Of a DNA stretch of 64,000 nt, positions 11,581-23,542 are shown in pieces (the stretch's first letter is position 1; every line of letters begins with the position of its first letter). The stretch covers positions 186,001-250,000 of the forward strand of contig BGZK01000763.1 in NCBI GenBank assembly GCA_005406025.1, in the 5' to 3' direction. The notes beneath the pieces are model-generated. The model was not told where the DNA came from. It was given only the letters and a program-made list of their open reading frames with translations, and did not search any database. Source of the stretch: Eumeta japonica. Its lineage: Eukaryota; Arthropoda; Insecta; Lepidoptera; Psychidae. Made by a program: the position numbers and the translations under genes.

Positions 11581-14173
11581 CAAACAACAACTCAAATTCA
11601 AGATATTCTCTGGGGACACGTATATAAAATCACGCCAGCATTTTAAATATATATATCTTATACACCACGATATAATGTTCTTACGGACCATTTTAAAGAC
11701 TTCTTTGAATGTTGTAGACTTACACCGAACTTTCTTGCGAACAAGATTATGCCGCAGGTCCATGGAAATTACCTTCGAACTTTACCAAATCAGTGTACAC
11801 CCATAAAAAAATGTAATACAAAAACAAATAATCTTTCAAAACATGTTAGGAAAACTACTGAAATGTGTAATTGTAATTTATAATATACATATGATAATTT
11901 TACAAAACGGTTCTTCGAAATGAAAACGTTACAGATTTACAAACATAATTTATTATTTAGTTTACTACAAATTTATGTCAATCTCAAAGAAGGTATTGTA
12001 ATTTACATTACAATAAATTATTTGAAAACTTAATTCTCGTATTATTTTTAAAACATTGATTAATCAAAAACTACTTATTTTATTATAATTTTACAGAAAA
12101 AAATTATTTGTCTTGCGCAGGTTGTAATTTTACAAAATAGTTCGTTGATTTGAGATTTTTTTTTGTATCTTCTTATGAATCACTAAGTTTAGTGTGACTG
12201 CTAGGCGACACGTTAAACCATAAACAACACAATCACGTTAAATAGTGCCATCTGTAGAACATAACATGTACTGCAATCGAGAACATGCAGCAACTATGTA
12301 ATTACATCAAAATTTCACGAATGGCACTAAATAGAGCAACGTTAACTTTTTTATATAATTCTTAAATTTTTCGAAAGGAGATAGATACCTATATCAAACT
12401 AACTTGAAAAGCAAACCTTTATCAAAATAAAAAAAAAAATCACCAGAATCGTTAGTTTACGAAAGTCTTGGAATATATGTGTCTACGATAATTGCTCGTT
12501 TAAATGAATAAATGCCGAAGAAATAATGTTGTTTTGTTAAATTCAGAGCACTTGTTGCGAATTTTTCATATTTATTTAACAACTAGCTTTCGGACCGTGG
12601 CTTCGCCTGCTTTAAATTTGGTCTATCGCATAGTTTTAAGTACAGCAAATTCATCTCCCTCATCCACCGGGATCATTGGATAATGTATATTCTGCACCAA
12701 ACAACAAAATAGGTAATTATTACATTTAAATATTTTATGCAAAAGCCAAGCTCTATCTATCCTTGAAAACTGCATAAAAAGCAATTCTGTTCAGTAATCT
12801 GAGATGTGCACGAACAGATAGACAAAAAATTTAAAAATTGTCATTTTCTCTTTTATTACTTTTCTCCTATCGTCCCCTCTCGATTTTTCTTACACAGCTT
12901 CAATATATGGACACGGGTTCTACTGTTTTATTATGTGTATATATTAGTTGTTTTTTATGTGATCTCTGATTTATAGAGTTTCACCTTACGCATAAATTAC
13001 CTAACTGTTTTGTGAATTATACATTATAGTAAACATTGTATTTACAATTATAATGTAATGGACCATCCGACAGCAAGTGCTGCGAATAGATATATAATCA
13101 CTTATATAACAAAATTAAAAAAAAACATTTCATTGTAAATATGATATTTACAATTAAATGTTCACATAAATTTGACAGAGCCTCTACATGGACATTTGAT
13201 AAAGATGATCACTGTTGTACAGAAGGTACCTGATTTCGAACATTGAACTGGGTTCACTTCCCACCTATATTTATGCTTGGACTCACATCTGATGTGACGA
13301 AACCTCGGCACTAGGCAGTGCAGGCAAATGTATTTTAGCAAAATATTGTGGACTAAAGCTGCCTCAAGAATGGAGCGCTGTGCACTTCCTAATCATCAGT
13401 CATCTATTCTTGCAGGGGTGAAAAAAAAGGATCGTAAAACCACCATAGACACGTGCCACTAATTATAACCGAGATAGTAGATTTCACAAATCATTTCTCT
13501 GAACAAAACTTCATATTTTACCCTTGCTTAGAAAGGTCCCATAGTAAGTTAATATTAGACACAAGATTGACTGGTTATAGTATTTCCTCAAGAGAAATTC
13601 GGTTTTTACAATGCCCAGCGCTGGATTGTATTTTAGAAAGTGACCTTCGATGTAACTCAAATACGAGATGACCCGATCAATCTAATGAAGGTGAATGACA
13701 TTGACAATTAGCTACTCAAAATAGATGGTTTTAAATTCCCTCTTTTTTATGCTCCATTGATTGAATCTAATTATAAATGCAGCATTTTTGCGTTCTTACT
13801 TACTTTTCTTGTCTTACTTTTAATCATCACGAATTATGGTACTATCCTGAATAACACTAGACATCTCGTTCTGAAGCTGTTATCAAATTACCATTTTATG
13901 AGAGAGATTCAAATTTCTTAGTAAACACTGATGTTCATTTTGAGGTGTTACAATTTTTCTGGCACTTCTGTGTTATAAGATGTTTTTATTATACAGAATT
14001 ACAGCTTACTTCTTTTTGAGTTTCATTTTGATAGCTAACCCTAATATCCCCCATATTATGTAGTTCAATTACCTTCGGGGAGAAACTAAGAGGGATTTTT
14101 ATTATAATAAAAAAATGATGACTGATTCCAATGAGGCAAAACCATTAAGACTCATTTTAGTGGACTAAATGAT
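11581..14173. other. Intergenic DNA with a decayed lepidopteran repeat
   Basis: Mostly featureless AT-rich DNA. Around 12585-12630 there is an ACTAGCTTTCGGACCGTGGCTTCGCC-like stretch, related to the AACTAGCTTTTGCCCGCG edge of common lepidopteran elements. Two diverged copies of a TAATTTTACAAAAyrGTTC motif lie near 11893 and 12126. Confidence 0.35.
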
Positions 14174-14179
14174 TTTATT
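14174..14179 (-). promoter_or_regulatory. Polyadenylation signal of UQCRQ
   Basis: TTTATT on the plus strand is AATAAA on the coding strand, 44 bases past the UQCRQ stop codon. This is a normal distance for the end of a short 3' untranslated region. Confidence 0.6.
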
Positions 14180-14222
14180 GTTTAGATAAATAGGTATGGT
14201 TAAACTACATCAATTAAATAAT

Positions 14223-17200
14223 TCACTTTCCATTTTCAAAATCAGCAGGGTTTTTGCGGCCCAGTCTGTGGTGCTCTTGCTCGACACTATCATAAACTAG
14301 ATATGCAATAACAAATGCTGAAAAACAGATAAAATACATTATTAAAAAAACATCTTCATACAAGAAATGACCAGAATTACATACAATGTACACACAAAAA
14401 TAGACTTCATTTTTGGGCTATAATTTTACATAGAACTTTCAAATAAATATTTTTTGTGATGTCAAATTGTCAGGGAGGCGATTTTTTGGGCCATGTGAAA
14501 ATTACTACATGAGACAACTTCAAATGTGGAATTTCCATATGCAAAATGGCAAAACATGGCAAATGATGGTTAAAAACTGTTTTATCACTCACCTATGAGA
14601 ATTTATAAATAGGTTCTATTTTAAAATTACGAATTTTTAAGAGGTATGAAAATACTTGTAATATTTAAAATGGAAAACGTGGAATTAAAAGCCTCTCAAT
14701 ATTGTCAGTTTCAACTTTGTCAGAGCTTGGAAATTAAAAACAGTAATTCATTATTTATTATTACATTTAATGTATTAAATTTGAAATTTGTTAAAAAATG
14801 TTCATGTGACAATTTCACATGACCTTAGAATCGCCTCCCAGAAAAGCTCCCTACAAACTCAAAACGTCGCCATTTGATGAAATCACGATCTTCAAAAAAC
14901 AAATTAATTACAATAACTTCCCTAATTTTAACGGGGTCAAACCATTTATGTGTTGTAACTAATTGTTAGCAATACAGACAAACTATTTAGTTATTTCCTG
15001 TGCTACTTAATTGATCATGCAAGTATTCTAGCAAGTACCTATAAGACCAATATATCACTTGTTGATCTAATAGGACTTTGTTGATAATATGCAATTTTTT
15101 ATTATGCAAACTAAAGACATATGTAAAATCTTCATTTTTTGAGATAAACATAAAAAATCTGCAAACAACTTTATTGATCCAATATTATTTGATCAAAAAT
15201 TCAAATTTCAAACTCACCAATTGCAAGTAAGCCATACCCTCAATACATTCATTTGAATCTATCTCAAAATCTAGATCTAGAATAAGTACTTTCTTGCCAC
15301 ATTTATTTAAAAAAAAAAAGAAGTTTTACCTCCCCAAACTCTACAGACAAAATTTATAATTTTTATTTATCGGCGAATAAAAGGCTAAAAACGCGTGGTT
15401 TGGCTCTCGCGCGCGTCAATAGAATCTGATATTTGGACAAAAATATTATTTTAATCTATAAGAATATTAAGGAATTCAAATGGAATAAATCCATATTGGA
15501 TGAATTAATAAGTCATCCTTCTTCACCTGTTTTCATAAATAATTTAAAATATGAAAAAATTAAAACATAAAGCAATTTTTTTTTTCAATTTTACCTATTA
15601 TTTTGTTTGTCCATCAGTAATTGGGACTAACAATATAGTGTTAAAAAAAAGGTTTTCGTATTTCATAAGTAAAAAGTTGCAGTGATATATCTTTGGTTGT
15701 GCTGTTTGTTTCTAGTTATTTTTGATACCATAATAGATGTGAAAACAGTGTCCTGCAATTTTGCTGCTTTTTCTGTATACCAAAATGAGTTAATCTAATG
15801 TAGAAATCTGATACATTTTGAAGTTTTATTACAAAAAAAGGAAATATGCAATACATGCCACGAAAAAAATATTTCGTTTATGGACCTCATAGTGTTGTTA
15901 CGAGTAGTACAAAATTGGATCAAGCATTTCCACTCCAGTAATTTTGGTGTCAAAGATGAACCTCACTCTGGTCGACCTGTTAGGGATAAAGTCGATGCCA
16001 TATTGGAAAAATTAGAGCAAGATCAGCAAATTAGTTCTTACAACATAGCTTAAGAGTTGGTGATTGACCACAAAACATTTTTAAGCCATTTGAAAAAAAG
16101 CTGAATATACAAAAAAGCTTGATACTTGGATCTCATATGAGCTCACTCAGTGAATTGTGTACTCATTTGCGATTCTCTATTGAAAAGTAATTAAACCGAA
16201 TTGTTTTTGAAAAGATCGATTAAAATGGATTATCTATGACAAGAACGTGTAAAAAGATCATGATCAAAAGGCAAGCAAGCTCCAGACTACAGAAACCTGT
16301 ATTAACTCTCAATAAATTGATGCTATATGTACAGTGGGATGGGAAGAGCATTATTTATTATGTGCTTTTATCGCCGGGAAAAACCATCAATTCAGATATC
16401 TACTGGCAACAGCTGAGATATAGGCAAGAAGTAGAGAAAAAAATACTGGAATCGATCAATAGAAAGTGTGTGGTTTTTCACCATGATAACACTAAACCAC
16501 ACACATCTTTAGCCACTCAGCAAATATTGAGAGTTTGGTTGAAAAGTGTTAATGCATCTACTATATATCTCTAACCTTACACCCTCAGATTTTCACCTGT
16601 TTCGGTCTCTTCAGAATACTCTATGTAGTGTTAGATTAACATCAAGAGAGGACTGTCAAAACTACTTGTTACTACAAATATTTGAACAAAGGTCCCAAAA
16701 TATCTACAGCAATGGGATAATGTCACTATCTACAAAATGGCAACAAGTTGTTGAATATAATGGCATATGTATACATTTTATAATTAAATGAGAATAAAAT
16801 ATAATGAAAAATGGTCTTGAATTTGTATATAAAAAAAGAGGGTGTTATACACATAATGTGAAATGAAACGCTGGGCCAAGCCAAAAAGAGCCGAGCGGAC
16901 TCGACATTGCAAACCAAGCGTATCACTCCAGTGTTTCACTGTGACATGATAGCATAAAATCACTTTAACATGCCTAAGGAAGTTTCATTACAAAATATGA
17001 AAGAACTTTTCCCCCGACCTAATACTTTTTTTAAATTTTCAACTCATAGTGTTTAAAAAAATATTGTAAACAATTGCTTTGTTTATAAGATATTTAAAAC
17101 TCTGCGAATTTAATCCTTTAAAAAAAAATAATGGATTATAAAAAACAAATGGTGTCATAAATTTTTTTATTGCAAAAAACCAATTTGTTAATTAACATTT

Positions 17201-20200
17201 TTAACTAATTTCATAAAAAGGAGGAGGTTGTATGTTCATCTGTATGCATTTTTTTTATATATGTTCAGTGATTATTTCATTAATTATAGACCAATTTTGA
17301 TTTTAGTTATTCAAGTTTTTGCATCTGGTAGTTATCATATTCATAGCACTCCTTAATGGTTATGATTTAGGAAATAATACTGTGATTTATTTCCAGAAAC
17401 TACTTGTTAATGGCTATTAGTAAAACTTGGTTACACAAAATTAAAATTACTTGTTCATTTAACTATATATTTTCAATCTTTCATAGACTTACAACATGAG
17501 AATCTTAGCAAGAACAGATCAGAACACTTTAGTAATAACAGTAGAAATAGGGTGAAATAATTTAATTAAGAATTAATGAAAACATGATCTGCATGAATTG
17601 TAAAACTTTTATATTGTAAAGAATAAAAATAACTTAATATAATTTGTATAAGAATAATTTAATAGTTGCACTCTCAACTGAAAATGTAAAGACCCTGGAA
17701 TGATTACTAGCGGGCAATAGATTCAAGATCCGAATACTGCTTTTTCACAAACTCCATACAAAAGTAAAGGAGATGCCTGGCCAATTTTAATAACCTAAAT
17801 GAATAATAGTTATTACTCGATAACTAAAAAAACTGGCCAAGAGCATGTCAGACCACGCTCCTTATAAGGTTCCGAAGCCATTATTATAAAGAAATGCACT
17901 ACAGATGAAAAAAGTACATTGTTACAATTTTTTCCATGTTTCCTGCACTGAATAATTATAAACACTTTAGTCTCCTATAACTACAAAAAGTAGGTATGTC
18001 GACAATTACTATTAAACTAGTGTAAACTAAAGTACATTAGCAAAAAAGCATATCTTGATGGTACTTATGTTCTTTTGTTGAGAATTGCAGTTTTTCAGCA
18101 ATAACTCAAAAACAGTACATCTAACCATGTTCAAAATAATTTTTGTTGAAAGTATTTGTTAAGCGTTACTAATAGAGGGAGGACACAGTTTCTGCAACTT
18201 TTGGAACAATTATTTCAGAAATGATTCATGTAATCAGAAAAATTGATTAGAAGCCTTAATGTTCTAAAAAACTGTCGAAATACTTGTTACTCAATATTTG
18301 GCAAAAAAAATTTTTTTCAGCTTGTTATATGTAGGGTGTGCCCCCCTAGAAATATTTATTTTTATTATTTAACCACAAAACTAAATAGTGAATTAAACAA
18401 GACACATACACTATATCTCTAAGGGTTCCGTATTTGCCATTTTGGCTCAAAACCCTAAAACTGGGAAATAAAACAACTTTAAATAAAAATAAAAACAATC
18501 CACCTTTGTCTCTGTCGGAACTTGATATTCTTTTCGTCTTAGTTTTAAATGGATTTACTTTGTGGGGTGGAACTTACAAGAGACATTAAATATTGCTTTT
18601 TTCATGTCAGACATGATATGTTTACATGTTCTAGATCTAGATAATTCGAAGACTTTCTGGGAGGCCATTTTGTTTGGCTACATTGGGGTCATTTGTAATA
18701 TTAAGAATGACTTAAAAGAAACTTAATATTTATTACGCTCTTTCATATCGTGTAATTAAAAAACATTATTAATTAAATAAACAAATTGTTATAAACAAAG
18801 CAATTTTTCTGCTCTATTTCCTTTTAATACAGTGGAATCTCAATAACTCAAACCTTGTTAAGTCGAAATTCTCAGTAAGTCGAAAAAAATTGCCATACCC
18901 TTCAGATGAACCCCTAAATATGCGGTATCTTGAATTATTTAGACTTTTTAACTCGAACAAAATATTATTTCCCTACAAAGTATTGATAATACATATTTAT
19001 ACTCTATAACTCGAATTTCAAAAAGGAGACTCTGTAAGTCGTAGTTGGTAAAATATAATGACGTCTTACTTGGAATTCCCCGAAATAGTAGCAATAAATT
19101 CCAAAATGAATGTTCGGGCTCGGGGCCTTTGATCTATTGTTTTTGTCTTGTACACGTGTATGAAATGAATACATTCATGAAACTTTCTAAGTAACACAGC
19201 TGTGAACATTATGTTTGTTCCTTGTCGACACAGTCATATGTATCTCGAAGTTCTTGTTAAGTCGAAAACTCGTTAACTCGAATTTTTTTGCATTTCCCTT
19301 GACATTCGAGTTATTGAGATTCCACTGTATTTAAAAAAATGTTAAAATAACCATGAATAATTAAAAAAATATTAATAATAATATCTTTGGACACCGCACC
19401 ATCTACTCCTAAACTACCTTTTTATTAAAATAACTTTTAAGCTATTAAAGATACGACATGAACATTTCGTCTTTTTCATTTTCCATTAAGCAATAAACAA
19501 ATCAAGCCTTTAACTGAAGCTCTAAATCAATCGCTTATTAACTTCATTGCTATTATTTATAGAAATAGTTTGAAAAAAATTTGTTACTTTACAATTTAAA
19601 TATTCTCATAAAAACCCTTTAATACCTTTTTTATTTTCTGTCAATGAATAAACAAACTGAGCTTTCAACTGAAATTTAACTCTGTTTTATGAATTATATT
19701 TGTGTCTAAAGCTTAACTCCAATAAGTGAATAAATTTTTTGGTCTTTAATTTAAAAATGATTTGGATTCTTATGTCAACTTATAATTAATAAAAATTAAA
19801 TAGATTTACAAAAACAATTAACTGAAAAATTGTGATAAATATTTTCTGCAACAGATTATTTTTTATTTGTCTAAATAATACCCAATTTTTATTGTTCTTT
19901 AATATCCATGTTTAATCAACGGAAACAATATTTCTTGTTCAAATGTCAAATTCAGATACACACATGGATGCCAAATTATGCATTTTTAGCCTTATATTTT
20001 CCACTATATTAAAATTATAAATATCGCCTATATAATGTGGGAAAGTAGAACTTTATTTGCAAAAACTTCTGGTCGTTAAGAACTTTTTGATAAATAGTAT
20101 TTACATAATAGTGTTTAAGATATGTGTAAAAAATAAAATAAGTAAAAAAAATATTATTTAAGCGGTTTTATGAAAACAATATGTAGAAAATGTACTAATA

Positions 20201-22133
20201 GCTAACAATTTGGTAGGTCCTAGGTACCACCACCAGTCTTCACACCATTCTCATCAATCTAGAGTATTATTCAGAAAAAAAATAAAATTGTGGGGCATAG
20301 TGTATATAACCCAAGTATGTAAATAGCATTCAGACATCAGCGGTTCACTGTTGATCGAAATTTAAGGTGCACACAATTTTATTTTTTTCTGATTAATACT
20401 CTAGATTGATGAGGTGAATGGTGTGAAGACTGGTGGTACCTAGGACCTACTGAATTATTTTTTTAGCTTTTAGTATATTTTCATTATTTTTCATTGTTTC
20501 CATTAAACCGTTTAAATAAAAAAAATTTTTACTTATTTTATTTTCAAGTTTTTAGTTTTTAATATTTCTTATTCTAATCAGTTAATTTAGTGCCTCGTAA
20601 AACAATATGCTACTGTAAAGGTTAAAAAAATATTAACAAGGATGTGATTGACATAAAAGTTGTAATTGAGAAAATAGAAGTGCTAAATAATAAAAACAGG
20701 AGTTTACATTTTGTTCATACCAATGGAAGCTTTTGTACTCTACAGTGCTAAATCTAATATAATTTATTTTGTTGAATGCTGCAAGTGGTGATAACACCAA
20801 TACAATTAATCCCGTGTGACCTCACAATATAAGGTGATCCTGCAATGTACTTTAGTAGTCTTCACAGAACATATAAATATAAAAATTATAATATGTGTGA
20901 ATAAGATAGCCAATATTCATATTTGCATTTAAAATGTTGATCAATCGGAAATACTTGATGTTAATGTACATTTTTTATCACATATATGCAGCCTTACTTG
21001 ATTTAATGGTTTGACCATTATCATGATGAACATATAGTCTTACAAACTTCAGTAGGAGCATATTCAATATTTATGAAATATATGAAAGCAACTTTGTATT
21101 TTCAAACGATATATTCCTATATAGTAAGCTTTTCCAATCAGGTTTTAATTTTTCAGAGTGAGGAAAGTGACACAAGTACAAATAGGTCATCCATAAATTA
21201 TGTCACACGTTAAGAGGGCGAGAGGGGGTCAACAAACTGTGACATTGTGTGAAAAGAGGAGGACAAGTCATAAGCTTTATTATTCGAGATAATATAGCAA
21301 CATGGCTTTATTATACAGAATTTACTATTATCATACAATTTATTGTGAGATTATTAACATAACATATTAAAATAAGGTGTTAATGTCCCGTTGTTACTTT
21401 AAATATTGTCCATGAGTATTTACAATGTTTGCACAATTATTTGAGATGTCTAGTATTACACGTGGGAAAAACATGATCCATGATTTATGGTTGAAATCAT
21501 AGATTTATTTTTGTGATACTCATTTTAGAATGTCAATATAATAATAATCTGTTACGTTCAGTAATAGAAGTCAATTACTATTTCTTATCATGCCTGTATA
21601 TGCCTCTTTTTATTTCATACTGTATGAATTGATATACAATAAATGTCAGAACTATTATAATAAACATCACTAAAAATAATAAATGTTTATATGACAAAAT
21701 TAATTTGAAATGGATAATAAAACCTATTTATATTAGGTATATTATGGTACATTAAAACAATTAAATACATTCTCAATGTATATGTTATATTTGGTTTACA
21801 GAAATACTCTTTCCCTGGAAGAAACTCATTCTCAGCATAGAGATCTTAATAGATTATATAAATACTAAGACCAAAAAAATTGATTTGTTACAGCATCAAG
21901 GTATAATCTTATAAAAATAAAACTCTCAAGCCTTTTCGTCTTTACAACACACTATAAGAAGATTATAAATTGAACTTACGCGGAACCACCCTCAAGAAGC
22001 TCTCCCTACATCTTCTAATTACATTGGAAATCCCAGGATTTATTGCACCAGCAAAAGCTCGCATTTCATGTTGAGATAGCTTATAAGAAACCAAACCACG
22101 AATTTTGGCTAATTCTCCAAAATGTTTACCCAT
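14223..22133 (-). CDS. UQCRQ: Cytochrome b-c1 complex subunit 8 (UQCRQ)
   Basis: This small inner-membrane subunit of respiratory complex III sits next to cytochrome b and helps bind ubiquinone. The coding exons are 22133-21980 (ATG at 22133, donor GTAAGT, phase 1) and 14317-14223 (acceptor CTGTTTTTCAG, stop TGA). Spliced, they give 82 residues, the size of the human protein. The first exon reads MGKHFGELAKIRGLVSYKLS and ends NVIRRCRESFLRVVP. The second reads PFVIAYLVYDSVEQEHHRLG, then RKNPADFENGK. Residues about 49-66 form the single membrane helix. The split codon CCG C|CA restores the expected VVPPF junction. An acceptor (ATATTTCAG) three bases before the ATG implies a 5' non-coding exon to the right, which I could not place. 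The 7.66-kb intron is full of transposons. Neither exon is long enough to appear in a plain ORF scan. Confidence 0.93.
14472..14840. mobile_element. Short inverted-repeat element, GGGAGGCGATT ends
   Basis: The left arm GGGAGGCGATTTTTTGGG and then CCATGTGAAAATT is answered on the opposite strand at 14810-14840 by GGGAGGCGATT, then TCATGTGAAATT. The arms are about 30 bases and roughly 80% alike. The inside is AT-rich with no frame. A third partial match (TCTGGGAGGC) is at about 18656. It lies in the UQCRQ intron and is probably a MITE-like element. Confidence 0.5.
14841..15849. other. UQCRQ intron sequence
   Basis: AT-rich intron. A brief GC-rich patch (CGCGTGGTTTGGCTCTCGCG near 15391) is the only departure. 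No gene seen. Confidence 0.4.
15850..16790 (+). pseudogene. Decayed mariner transposase copy
   Basis: Across shifting frames the DNA encodes successive blocks of mariner transposase: FGVKDEPHSGRPV near the start (helix-turn-helix side), ICDSLLK, the VVFHHDNTKPHTS catalytic block (16466-16510), and then TPSDFHLFRSLQNTL with RLTSREDCQNYL and GIMSLSTKWQQVVEYNG at the end. The catalytic HxDN block is recognisable, but many stops and frameshifts break the frame (for example TAA near 16051). It lies in the UQCRQ intron on the opposite strand to the gene. Terminal repeats could not be fixed. Confidence 0.82.
17835..18460 (+). mobile_element. Lepidopteran GGCCAAGAGCATG repeat, copy 1
   Basis: It begins GGCCAAGAGCATGTCAGACC and ACGCTCC, and ends AAGGGTTCCGTATTTGCCAT, TTTGGCTCAA, AACCCTAAAA. 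Internal landmarks (CACTTTAGTC, AAGTAGGTATGTCGAC, GTGTGCCCCCCTAG) match the copy at 26048-26725 in order. The end can fold, pairing GGGTT with AACCC. It has no coding capacity and lies in the UQCRQ intron. Confidence 0.65.
18830..19327. mobile_element. pogo/Tigger-like MITE with TA target sites
   Basis: The left end is CAGTGGAATCTCAATAACTC and the right end is its exact reverse complement. Both are flanked by TA (18828-18829 and 19328-19329), the target duplication of Tc1/mariner/pogo elements. Inside, AAGTCGAA and AACTCGAA boxes recur in both orientations. At 498 bp with no transposase frame it is a non-autonomous copy. The CAGT start and TA site point to the pogo group by known convention. 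Confidence 0.8.
19330..20127. other. UQCRQ intron sequence
   Basis: AT-rich intron. No element or gene recognised. Confidence 0.4.
20128..20546. mobile_element. Long-armed foldback element
   Basis: The core arms GTAGGTCCTAGGTACCACCA (20213) and its reverse complement (ending 20450) continue inward as CCAGTCTTCACACCATT, ATCAATCTAGAGTATTA and CAGAAAAAAAATAAAATTGTG. They continue outward through TACTAATAGCTAA, AAACAAT and AAAATAAAATAAGT. Each arm is about 170 bases with small gaps; the spacer (about 20300-20375) is unique. No frame is present. It could be a MITE with very long terminal repeats or a foldback element. Family unknown. Confidence 0.65.
20547..21979. other. UQCRQ intron; small dispersed repeat near 21186
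   Basis: AT-rich intron. 21186-21260 reads GGTCATCCATAAATTATGTC then ACACG, a G-rich run, and TGTGACATTGTG. It is a variant of the insect repeat motif also seen at 8880-9125. Nothing else recognised. Confidence 0.45.
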
Positions 22134-22136
22134 TTC

Positions 22137-23527
22137 CTGAAATATTATATAACATTAGGGAATATTGTCAACTAAATCTAGATGCTTATCATCATATATC
22201 AGTCAATATTAAAACAAAACTTCATGATTTTCAAAAATTCTAACCAGATTATTTTTTCCTTTATTCGTGAACAGTTATACTCAAAAATCGTCAAAATCAA
22301 ATTACTCTTGGCCGAGGTTATTTCTACCTAAAATTCAATAGCTCGTTGTCAATTAATCCTAAATCAGCATTTATGTGTTGCCACTTTTGGAAAACATATT
22401 TAAAATGTACTTTATTAACGTACATTGTAGTTTACACATTTATATAGATATATGTTTTGTACAGTTTCATAAAATTTTGCAGATCGTACATCTTGCGACT
22501 TCATCGTAAGCATTCAAAGATGTAAGCCATAGATTAATCGTGTTTCCACCTAACAATTTAGTATGAGGATCTTAATAAATATATTTTTGTCCTTTAGTGA
22601 ATTATTATTTTTCGTAATTTATAGCGATATTTGAACTCAAAATTAAAATAAATTTTGATCTGAAACATCTAATGATACATTCGAAAAGGAAAAAAAATAC
22701 CTTGAATGCACCTCGTGGTAATAGCCTTTTGGCGTGATTTACCATAATTAAATATGGTAAATCATGCAAATAATACATTTAATCTTACAATAATTTATTA
22801 TTTTTAATATCAGTTTACTTTAATTCGCAATTCCACCAACTACCTATTATAGTTCTTTGTAACTTTTGGTCTTTTATTTACTCCACATATCTTTTTTGAT
22901 TCCTTTATCTGTACAAATTCCAATTACTTGTACAATTGGTACAGCTCTAGAGGTTAATCTTATTAAATTTCATCCAATGTATTTTTCAATCGCTCTAGAG
23001 ACTCATCGTTCAAATTTCAATCCCGAAGCTTTCGTATTCTGTAATAGAAGTCTAGTTCCATAATTTGCACCATGTTGCGTTGTTCGCACCATGAGTACTT
23101 TTTGTATGTTTTAAATAGGTAAAATTTAATTCGCTAGACTATTAAGAAGTGTAACAGCGTTAAAGTCTATTCTATTATACAATTGTCCTCTCTTGTCCAC
23201 CATCCATAAGAATGTATTTTCCCGTGGTCAAACAATATTTTTACACTCAAGTGCAGCTCTTGCAAGGGTGGATTCAGCCTTTGAGTCGACTTATGACCTG
23301 TCATGACCCCCTCCATATCCCCCATTAAATTCTTGGCATAATAAGAAAAGGTAATTACTATTTTAAATTCGCTATTTGGCTCTAAAATTAACTAAAGCTT
23401 TTTATTATTAGTAATCCCGATGAACACCCACCCAGCTACCATTACCATACGCAGATACTACCTCATATTTTGACATATTGTCTAAGGCATAAGTACTTAG
23501 ACCCATATCAGTCTAATTTTAACCTGG
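22137..23527. other. Region 5' of UQCRQ coding start; hairpin at 22735
   Basis: Should contain the UQCRQ 5' non-coding exon and promoter on the minus strand, but I cannot place them. A TGATTTACCATA / TATGGTAAATCA hairpin with a 6-base spacer lies at about 22735-22764. The 22866-23063 open frame is not protein-like. Confidence 0.35.
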
Positions 23528-23542
23528 AGCTAGACCGAACTT
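23528..23542. repeat. Target-site duplication, left copy
   Basis: AGCTAGACCGAACTT here is repeated perfectly at 24475-24489, flanking the jockey insertion. It marks target-primed reverse transcription. Confidence 0.9.
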
